Shown: piece after piece, positions 54,101 to 63,935 of the stretch | How the letters are laid out: each line of letters starts with the position of its first letter | Numbering within the stretch: position 1 is the stretch's first letter | From: Calliopsis andreniformis | Lineage: Eukaryota; Arthropoda; Insecta; Hymenoptera; Andrenidae | Assembly (NCBI RefSeq): GCF_051401765.1 | Contig: NW_027480438.1 | Coordinates: 5,084,001 to 5,148,000 of the forward strand | Direction: 5' to 3' | DNA length: 64,000 nucleotides | Position numbers and translations under genes: made by a program | Notes under the pieces: model-generated | Seen by the model: only the letters and a program-made list of their open reading frames with translations | The model's database searches: none | Told to the model about the DNA's origin: nothing

Positions 54101-55530
54101 ATACTTAGTCTTTAATCCTCAATCCTCAATCCTCAATCCTCATTCCTCAGTCCTCAAACCTCAACCCTCAACCCTCAGCACTCATCCTCAATCCTCAATC
54201 CTAAATCCTTAATCATCAATCTTCAATCCTCAATACTCGGTCTTCAACCCTCAATCCTCAATCCTCAATCCTCAATCCTCAATCCTCAATCCTCAATCCT
54301 CAATCATCAATCCTCAATCTTCAATACTCAATCCTCAATCCTCGATCCTCAATCCTCAATCCTCAATCCTCGTTCCTCAAACCTCAATCCTCAACCCTCA
54401 GCCATCATCCCCAATCCTCAATCCTCGTTCCTCAATCCTCAATCCACAATCCTCAAACTTCAATCCTGAATACTCAACCTTCAATCCTCAATACTCAATC
54501 TTCAATCCTCAACCCTCAATCCTCAATCCACAATCCTGAATCCTCAATCATCAACCTTCAATCCTCAATACTCTATCTTCAATCCTCGATCCTCAATCCT
54601 GAATTGTCAATCCTCATTCTTCAATCCTCAGTACCCAATCGTCAATCCTCAATCCTCAATCCTCAATCCTCAATACTCAATCTTCAATCCTCAATCCTCA
54701 ATCCTCAATACGCAATCCTCAATCCTCAGTCATCAATCCTCAATCCTCAATACTCAATCCTCAATCCTCAATCCTCAATCCCCAATCCTCAATCTTCAAT
54801 CCTCAACACTCAATCCTCAAGCCTCAATCCTCAATCCTCAATCTTCAATCCTGAATACTCAATCCTCAATCCTCAATCATCAATCCCCAACCATCAACCT
54901 TCAATCCTCAATACTTAGTCTTCAATCCCCAATCCTCAATCCTCAATCCTCAATCCTCAATCCTCAATCCGCAATCCTCAATCCTCAGTCATCAATCCTC
55001 AATCCTCAATACTCAATCGTCAATCATCAGTCCTCAATTCTCAATCCTCAATCCTCGTTCCTCAAACCTCAATCCTCAACCCTCAGTCCTCATCCTCAAT
55101 TGTTAATCCTCAATCCTCAAACCTCAATCTTCAAACCTCAATACTCTATCTTCAATCCTCATTCCTCAATCCTCAATCCTCAATCCTCAATACTCAATCT
55201 TCAATCCTCAATCCTCAATCCTCAATCCTCAATCCTCAGTCATCAATCCTCAATCTTCAATACTAAATCGTCTATCCGCAGTCCTCAATCCTCAATCCTC
55301 AATCCTCGTTCCTCAAACTTCAATCCTCAACCCTCAGCCATCATCCGCAATCCTCAATCCTCGTTCCTCACTCCTCAATCCTCAATCCTCAATCCTCAAT
55401 CCTCAATAGCCTTTCTCCAATCCTAGATCCTCAATCCCCAATCCTCAATCCTTAATCCTGAATCTTCAATCCTCAATCCTCAATTCTCAATCCTCAATAC
55501 TCAATCCCCAATCCTAAATCTTCAATCCTC
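51115..55530 (+). repeat. 6.5 kb-offset duplication, copy 1
   Basis: Matches 57.62-62.18 kb. Markers 52077, 52956 and 53542 correspond to 58583, 59462 and 60048, all at 6506. The 355-codon open frames at 52488 and 58994 translate identically. Past about 54.4 kb the offset becomes 6694 (a 188 bp tandem gain in copy 2). Then about 265 bp of copy 1 (54.59-54.85 kb) is missing from copy 2, and the offset returns to about 6651 (open frames 55100/61751). Confidence 0.93.
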
Positions 55531-57239
55531 AATCCTCAATCCTCAATCCTCAATCCTCAATCCTCAATCCTCAATACTCAATCTTCAATCCTCAATCCTC
55601 AATCCTCAATCCTCAATCCTCAATTATCTGTCATGAATACTCAATCTTCATAACTCAATCCTCAATCCTCAATCCTCAATCCGCAATCCTCATCCTCAGA
55701 CATCAATCATCAATCTTCAATCCTCAATGCTCAGTCTTCAATCCTCAATCCTCAATCCTCAATCCTCAATCCTCAATCCTCAATCCTCAATCATCGATCC
55801 TCAATCTTCAATACTCAATCCTCAATCCTCGATCCTCAATCCTCAATACTCTATCTTCAATCCTCAATCCTCAATCCTCAATCCTCAATCCTGAATCCTC
55901 AATCATCAATCCTCAATCCTCAATACTCAATCGTCAATACTCAGTCGTCAATCCTCAGTCCTCAATTCTCAATTCTCAATCCTCGTTCCCCAAACCTCAA
56001 TCCTCAACCGTCAGTCTTCATACTCCATTCTCAATCCTCAATCCTCAAACCTCAATCCTCATTCTTCAATCCTCAATCCTCAATACTCAACCATCAATCC
56101 TCAATTCTCAATACTCCATTCTCAATACTCAATAGAATATCCTGAATTCTCAGTATTCAATACTCAAACCTCAATCCTCAACCCTCAGCCCTCATCCTCC
56201 ATCCTCAATACTCAATCCTCAATCCTCAATCTTCAATCCTCAATACACAATATTCAATTTTCAATCCTCAATCCTCAATCCTCATTCCTCAATCCTCAGT
56301 CATCAATCCTCAATCTTCAATACTAAATCGTCTATCCGCAGTCCTCAATCCTCAATCCTCTATCCTCGTTCCTCAAACTTCAATCCTCAACCCTCAGCCA
56401 TCATCCGCAATCCTCAATCCTCGTTCCTCACTCCTCAATCCTCAATCCTCAATCCTCAATCCTCAATAGCCTTTCTCCAATCCTAGATCCTCAATCCCCA
56501 ATCCTCAATCCTTAATCCTGAATCTTCAATCCTCAATCCTCAATTCTCAATCCTCAATACTCAATCCTCAATCCTCAATCCTCAATCCCCAAACCTCAAT
56601 CTTCAATCCTCAACACTCAATCCTCAAGCCTCAATCCTCAATCCTCAATCTTCAGTCCTGAATACTCAACATTCAATCCTCAATACTCAATCTTCAATCC
56701 TCAACCGTCAGTCCTCAATGTTCTATCCTCAATACTCAATCTTCAATCCTCAATCCTCAATCCTCAGTCATCAATCCTCGACCCTCAATCCACAATTGTC
56801 AATCCTCATTCTTCAATCCTCAATACCCAATCCTCAATCCTCAGTCCTCAATCCTCCATCTTCAATTCTAAATCCTCAATCCTCAGTCCTCAGTCCTCAA
56901 ACCTCAACCCTCAACCCTCAGCCCTCATCCTCAATCCTCAATCCCCAATCCTCAATCTTCAATCCTCAACACTCAATCCTCAAGCCTCAATCCTCAATCC
57001 TCAATCTTCAATCCTGAATACTCAACATTCAATCCTCAATACTCAATCTTCAATCCTCAATCCTCAATTCTCAATCCTCAATACTCAATCCTCAATCCTC
57101 AATCCTCAATCCCCAATCCTCAATCTTCAATCCTCAACACTCAATCCTCAAGCCTCAATCCTCAATCCTCAATCTTCAATCCTGAATACTCAACATTCAA
57201 TCCTCAATACTCAATCCTCAATCCTCCATCTTCAATCCT
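55531..57239 (+). repeat. Linker array between the two 6.5 kb-offset copies
   Basis: Heptamer array with marker 56132 and AGCCTTTCTCC at 56468. Its 55.7-56.2 kb part resembles 62.47-62.98 kb (markers 56132/62903, offset 6771). A segment near 56.94-57.24 kb repeats the 50.6-50.9 kb arrangement. No gene. Confidence 0.78.
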
Positions 57240-60200
57240 CAATACACAATATTCAATTTTCAATCCTCAATCCTCAATCCTCATTCCTCAATCCTCAGTC
57301 ATCAATCCTCAATCTTCAATACTATTTCGTCTATCCGCAGTCCTCAATCCTCAATCCTCAATCCTCGTTCCTCAAACCTCAATCCTCAACCCTCAGCCAT
57401 CATCCGCAATCCTCAATCCTCGTTCCTCACTCCTCAATCCTCAATCCTCAATCCTCAATCCTCAATAGCCTTTCTCCAATCCTAGATCCTCAATCCCCAA
57501 TCCTCAATCCTTAATCCTGAATCTTCAATCCTCAATCCTCAATTCTCAATCCTCAATACTCAATCCTCAATCCTCAATCCCCAATCCTCAATCTTCAATC
57601 CTCAACACTCAATCCTCAAGCCTCAATCCTCAATCCTCAATCTTCAATCCTGAATACTCAACATTCAATCCTCAATACTCAATCTTCAATCCTCAACCCT
57701 CAGTCCTCAATGCTCAATCCTCAATACTCAATCTTCAATCCTCAATCCTCAATCCTCAATCCGCAATCCTCAATCCTCAGACATCAGTCATCAATCTTCA
57801 ATCCTCAGTGCTCAGTCTTCAATCCTCAATCCTCAATCCTCAATCCTCAATCCTCAATCCTCAATCCTCAATCATCAATCCTCAATCTTCAGTACTCAAT
57901 CCCCAATCCCCGATCCTCAATCCTTAATACTCAATCCTCAATCCTCAATCATCAATCCCCAATCATCAACCTTCAATCCTCGATCCTCAATCCACAATTG
58001 TCAATCCTCATTCTTCAATCCTCAATACCCAATCCTCAATCCTCAATCCTCAATCCTCCATCCTCAATTCTCAATCCTCAATCCTCAGTCCTCAGTCCAC
58101 AAACCTCAACCCTCAACCCTCAGCCCTCATCCTCAATCCTCAATCCTAAATCCTGAATCATCAATCTTCAATCCTCAATACTCAGTCTTCAACCCTCAAT
58201 CCTCAATCCTCAATCCTCAATCCTCAATCCTCAATCCTCAATCATCAATCCTCAATCTTCAATACTCAATCCTCAATCCTCGATCCTCAATCCTCAATAC
58301 TCAATCTTCAATCCTCAATCCTCAATCCTCAATCCTCAATCCTCAATCCTCAGTCATCAATCCTCAATCCTCAATACTCAATCGTCAATACTCAATCGTT
58401 AATCCTCAGTCCTCAATTCTCAATCCCCAATCGTCGTTCCTCAAACCTCAATCCTCAACCCTCAGTCCTCATACTCAATTCTCAGTCCTCAATCCTCAAA
58501 CCTCAATCCTCATTCTTCAATCCTCAATCCTCAATACTCAACCATCAATCCTCAATTCTCAATACTCAATTCTCAATACTCAATAGAATATCCTGAATTC
58601 TCAGTATTCAATACTCAAACCTCAATCCTCAACCCTCAGCCCTCATCCTCCATCCTCAATCCTCAATCCTCAACCCTCAATCTTCAGCCCTCAATACTCA
58701 ATATTCAATTTTCAATCCTCAATCCTCGATCCTCAATTCTCAATCCTCAATCCTCAATCCTCAGTCATCAATCCTCAATCTTCAATACTCAATCGTCAAT
58801 CCGCAGTCCTCAATCCTCAATCCTCAATCCTCGTTCCTCAAACCTCAATCCTCAACCCTCAGTCATCATCCTCAATCCTCAATCCTCGTTCCTCACTCCT
58901 CAATCCTAAATCCTCAATCCTCAATCCTCAATATCCAATCTCCAATCCTAGATCCTCAATCCCCAATCCTCAGTCCTTAATCCTCAATCTTCAATGCTCA
59001 ATCCTCAATTCTCAATCCTCAATACTCAATCCTCAATCCTCAATCCTCAATCCCCAATCCTCAATCTTCAATCCTCAACCCTCAATCCTCAAGCCTCAAT
59101 CCTCAATCCTCAATCTTCAACCCTGAATACTCAATCTTCAATCCTCAATACTCAATCTTCAATCCTCAACCCTCAATCCTCAACCCTCAATCCTCAATAC
59201 TCAATCTTCAATCCTCAATCCTCAATCCTCAATCCGCAATCCTCAATCCTCAATCCTCAACACTCAATCGTCAATACTCAATCGTCAATCCTCGGTCCTC
59301 AATTCTCAATCCTCAATCCTCGTTCCTCAAACCTCAATCCTCAACCCTCAGTCCTCATACTCAATTCACAATCCTCAATCCTCAAACCTCAATCTTCAAT
59401 CCTCAATACTCAATCCTCAATCCTCAATACTCAACCATCAATCCTCAATTCTCAATACTCAATAGAACATCCTGAATTCTCAGTATTCAATACTCAAACC
59501 TCAATCCTCAACCCTCAGCCCTCATCCTCCATCCTCAATCCTCAATCCTCAATCCTCAATCCTCAAACTTCAATCCTGAATACTCAACCTTCAATCTTCA
59601 ATACTCAATCTTCAATCCTCAACCCTCAATCCTCAATCCACAATCCTGAATCCTCAATCATCAACCTTCAATCCTCAATACTCTATCTTCAATCCTCGAT
59701 CCTCAATCCTGAATTGTCAATCCTCATTCTTCAATCCTCAATACCCAATCGTCAATCCTCAATCCTCAATCCTCAATCCTCAATACTCAATCTTCAATCC
59801 TCAATCCTCAATCCTCAATCCGCAATCCTCAATCCTCAGTCATCAATCCTCAATCCTCAATACTCAATCGTCAATCATCAGTCCTCAATTCTCAATCCTC
59901 AATCCTCGTTCCTCAAACCTCAATCCTCAACCCTCAGTCCTCATCCTCAATTGTTAATCCTCAATCCTCAAACCTCAATCTTCAAACCTCAATACTCAAT
60001 CCTCAATCCTCAATACTCAACCATCAAACCTCAATTCTCAATACTCAACAGAATATCCTGAATTCTCAGTATTCAATACTCAAACCTCAATCCTCAACCC
60101 TCAGCCATCATCCTCCATCCTCAATCCTCAATACTCAAACCTCAATCTTCAATCCTCTATACTCAATCTTCGATTCTCAATTCTCAACCCTCAATCCTCA

Positions 60201-62180
60201 ATCCCCAATCCTCAATCTTCAATCCTCAATCCTCAATCCTCAATCCTCAATCCTCAATCCTCAATCATCAATACTCAATCTTCAATCCTCAATCCTCAAT
60301 CCTCAATCCTCAATCCTCAATTATCTGTCATGAATACTCAATCTTCGTAACTCAATCCTCAATCCTCAATCCTCAATCCGCAATCCTCAATCCTCAGACA
60401 TCAATCATCAATCTTCAATCCTCAATGCTCAGTCTTCAATCCTCAATCCTCAATCCGCAATCCTCAATCCTCAATCCTCAATCCTCAATCCTCAATCATC
60501 AATCCTCAATCTTCAATACTCAATCCTCAATCCTCGATCCTCAAACCTTAATACTCAATCCTCAATCCTCAATCATCAATCCCCAATCATCAACCTTCAA
60601 TTCTCAATACTTAGTCTTTAATCCTCAATCCTCAATCCTCAATCCTCATTCCTCAGTCCTCTAACCTCAACCCTCAACCCTCAGCCCTCATCCTCAATCC
60701 TCAATCCTAAATCCTTAATCATCAATCTTCAATCCTCAATACTGGGTCTTCAACCCTCAATCCTCAATCCTCAATCCTCAATCCTCAATCCTCAATCCTC
60801 AATCCTCAATCATCAATCCTCAATCTTCAATACTCAATCCTCAATCCTCGATCCTCAATCCTCAATCCTCAATCCTCGTTCCTCAAACCTCAATCCTCAA
60901 CCCTCAGCCATCATCCCCAATCCTCAATCCTCGTTGCTCAATCCTCAATCCTCAATCCTCAATCCTCAATAGTCAATCTCCAATCCTAGATCCTCAATCA
61001 TCAATCCTCAATCTTCAATACTCAATCCTCAATCCTCGATCCTCAATCCTCAATCCTCAATCCTCGTTCCTCAAACCTCAATCCTCAACCCTCAGCCATC
61101 ATCCCCAATCCTCAATCCTCGTTCCTCAATCCTCAATCCACAATCCTCAAACTTCAATCCTGAATACTCAACCTTCAATCCTCAATACTCAATCTTCAAT
61201 CCTCAACCCTCAATCCTCAATCCACAATCCTGAATCCTCAATCATCAACCTTCAATCCTCAATACTCTATCTTCAATCCTGAATACTCAATCCTCAATCC
61301 TCAATCATCAATCCCCAACCATCAACCTTCAATCCTCAATACTTAGTCTTCAATCCCCAATCCTCAATCCTCAATCCTCAATCCTCAATCCTCACTCTTC
61401 AATCCTCGATCCTCAATCCACAGTTGTCAATCCTCATTCTTCAATCCTCAATACCCAATCCTCAATCCTCAATCCTCAATCCTCCATCCTCAATTCTCAA
61501 TCCTCAATCCTCAATCCTCGTCCCTCAAACCTCAATCCTCAACCCTTAGTCCTCATCCTCAATTGTTAATCCTCAATCCTCAAACCTCAATCTTCAATCC
61601 TCAATCCTCAATCCTCAATCCGCAATCCTCAATCCTCAGTCATCAATCCTCAATCCTCAATTCTCAATCGTCAATCATCAGTCCTCAATTCTCAATCCTC
61701 AATCCTCGTTCCTCAAACCTCAATCCTCAACCCTCAGTCCTCATCCTCAATTGTTAATCCTCAATCCTCAAACCTCAATCTTCAAACCTCAATACTCTAT
61801 CTTCAATCCTCAATCCTCAATCCTCAATCCTCAATCCTCAATACTCAATCTTCAATCCTCAATCCTCAATCCTCAATCCTCAATCCTCAGTCATCAATCC
61901 TCAATCTTCAATACTAAATCGTCTATCCGCAGTCCTCAATCCTCAATCCTCAATCCTCGTTCCTCAAACTTCAATCCTCAACCCTCAGCCATCATCCGCA
62001 ATCCTCAATCCTCGTTCCTCACTCCTCAATCCTCAATCCTCAATCCTCAATCCTCAATAGCCTTTCTCCAATCCTAGATCCTCAATCCCCAATCCTCAAT
62101 CCTTAATCCTGAATCTTCAATCCTCAATCCTCAATTCTCAATCCTCAATACTCAATCCCCAATCCTAAATCTTCAATCCT
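57240..62180 (+). repeat. 6.5 kb-offset duplication, copy 2
   Basis: Counterpart of 50.9-55.53 kb. Substitutions relative to copy 1 include CTCAACCC near 60183 (copy 1 CTCAATCC), CGCAATCC near 60453 (copy 1 CTCAATCC), CTCTAACC near 60658 (copy 1 CTCAAACC) and ACTGGGTC at 60741 (copy 1 ACTCGGTC). Copy 2 keeps a 175 bp stretch (about 57.43-57.61 kb) that copy 1 lacks, and carries a 188 bp tandem gain near 60.81-61.19 kb. Confidence 0.93.
60811..61186 (+). repeat. 188 bp tandem duplication inside copy 2
   Basis: CATCAATCCTCAATCTTC starts at 60811 and again at 60999. Each is followed by CCTCGATCC, CTCGTTCCTCAAACC and CAGCCATCATCCCC. The two differ at CTCGTTGCTC (near 60932) versus CTCGTTCCTC. 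The corresponding place at 54.3 kb has a single unit. The same double arrangement appears again at 63.62-63.94 kb. Confidence 0.88.
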
Positions 62181-62975
62181 CAATCCTCAATCCTTAATCC
62201 TCAATCTTCAATCCTCAATCCTCAATTCTCAATCCTCAGCACTCAATCCTCAATCCTCAATCCTCAATCCCCAATCCTCAATCTTCAATCCTCAATCCTC
62301 AATCCTCAAGCCTCAATCCTCAATCCTCAATATTCAATCCTGAATACTCAATCTTCAATCCTCAATACTCAATCTTCAATCCTCAACCCTCAATCCTCAA
62401 TGCTCAATCCTCAATACTCAATCTTCAATCCTCAATCCTCAATCCTCAATCCGCAATCCTCAATCCTCAGACATCAATCATCAGTCTTCAATCCTCAATG
62501 CTCAGTCTTCAATCCTCAATCCTCAATCCTCAATCCTCAATCCTCAATCCTCAAACATCAATCATCAATCCTCAATCTTCAATACTCAATCCTCAATCCT
62601 CGATCCTCAATCCTCAATACTCAATCTTCAATCCTCAATCCTCAATCCTCAATCCTCAATCCTCAATCCTCAGTCATCAATCCTCAATCCTCAATACTCA
62701 ATCGTCAATACTCAGTCGTCAATCCTCAGTCCTCAATTCTCAATTCTCAATCCTCGTTCCCCAAACCTCAATCCTCAACCGTCAGTCTTCATACTCCATT
62801 CTCAATCCTCAATCCTCAAACCTCAATCCTCATTCTTCAATCCTCAATCCTCAATACTCAACCATCAATCCTCAATTCTCAATACTCCATTCTCAATACT
62901 CAATAGAATATCCTGAATTCTCAGTATTCAATACTCAAACCTCAATCCTCAACCCTCAGCCCTCATCCTCCATCC

Positions 62976-63935
62976 TCAATACTCAATCCTCAATCCTCAA
63001 TCTTCAATCCTCTATACTCAATCTTCGATTCTCAATTCTCAATCCTCAATCCTCAATCCTCAATCATCAATACTCAATCTTCAATCCTCAATCCTCAATC
63101 CTCAATCCTCAATCCTCAATTATCTGTCATGAATACTCAATCTTCGTAACTCAATCCTCAATCCTCAATCCTCAATCCGCAATCCTCAATCCTCAGACAT
63201 CAATCATCAATCTTCAATCCTCAATGCTCAGTCTTCAATCCTCAATCCTCAATCCTCAATCCTCAATCCTCAATCCTCAATCCTCAATCCTCAATCCTCA
63301 ATCATCAATCCTCAATCTTCAATACTCAATCCTCAATCCTCGATTCTCAAACCTTAATACTCAATCCTCAATCCTCAATCATCAATCCCCAATCATCAAC
63401 CTTCAATTCTCAATACTTAGTCTTTAATCCTCAATCCTCAATCCTCAATCCTCATTCCTCAGTCCTCAAACCTCAACCCTCAACCCTCAGCCCTCATCCT
63501 CAATCCTCAATCCTAAATCCTTAATCATCAATCTTCAATCCTCAATACTGGGTCTTCAACCCTCAATCCTCAATCCTCAATCCTCAATCCTCAATCCTCA
63601 ATCCTCAATCCTCAATCATCAATCCTCAATCTTCAATACTCAATCCTCAATCCTCGATCCTCAATCCTCAATCCTCAATCCTCGTTCCTCAAACCTCAAT
63701 CCTCAACCCTCAGCCATCATCCCCAATCCTCAATCCTCGTTCCTCAATCCTCAATCCTCAATCCTCAATCCTCAATAGTCAATCTCCAATCCTAGATCCT
63801 CAATCATCAATCCTCAATCTTCAATACTCAATCCTCAATCCTCGATCCTCAATCCTCAATCCTCAATCCTCGTTCCTCAAACCTCAATCCTCAACCCTCA
63901 GCCATCATCCCCAATCCTCAATCCTCGTTCCTCAA
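62976..63935 (+). repeat. Copy of 60.17-61.13 kb at offset 2806
   Basis: ACTGGGTC at 60741 recurs at 63547, and AGTCAATCTCC at 60971 recurs at 63777; both offsets are 2806. This segment shares the 188 bp duplication and the ACTGGGTC substitution with 60.7 kb but not with 54.2 kb. It was therefore copied after copy 2 diverged from copy 1. The last 65 bases of the window continue as CTGAATACTCAATC-type array. Confidence 0.9.

Larger units (their letters stand above)
26782..62075 (+). repeat. AGCCTTTCTCC module, limited to the right part
   Basis: The widespread module AGTCAATCTCCAATCCTAGATC has a right-hand derivative in which GTCAATC is replaced by GCCTTTC, giving AATAGCCTTTCTCCAATCC. Copies start near 26782, 34691, 40074, 42121, 43531, 46402, 47784, 50025, 50500, 55408, 56468, 57467 and 62059; none was seen earlier. 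It sits in a repeated context: the GTTCCTCAAACC and CAGCCATCATCCGCAATCC heptamers lie about 100 bases upstream. Phase is kept. Confidence 0.9.
3720..62922 (+). repeat. Type I marker family (AGAATATCCTGAATTCTCAG), dispersed higher-order landmark
   Basis: A cluster of strongly diverged consecutive heptamers that keeps the 7-base phase: CTCAATA, GAATATC, CTGAATT, CTCAGTT or CTCAGTA, TTCAATA, CTCAATA. Copies start near 3720, 4000, 4322, 5889, 7045, 7844, 8494, 9296, 9576, 10533, 11588, 12744, 14846, 16710, 17157, 17437, 18095, 20057, 21197, 21981, 24256, 25317, 28170, 29474, 30724, 32465, 33512, 34355, 36199, 37699, 39361, 42818, 47448, 49689, 52077, 52956, 53542, 56132, 58583, 59462, 60048 and 62903; a diverged copy lies at 2540. 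Most contain GAATTC. Exceptions are 2540 (GAATAC), 4322 (GGATTC), and 24256 and 37699 (GAACTC). Each is normally preceded by CTCAACCATCAATC-type monomers. Recurrence with shared variants shows that large blocks, not single heptamers, were amplified. Confidence 0.93.

Noticed and set aside
3720..62922. Type I markers as inserted elements or recombinase sites
   Set aside because: They keep the 7-base phase, have no target-site duplication and decompose into diverged heptamers, so insertion is not needed to explain them.
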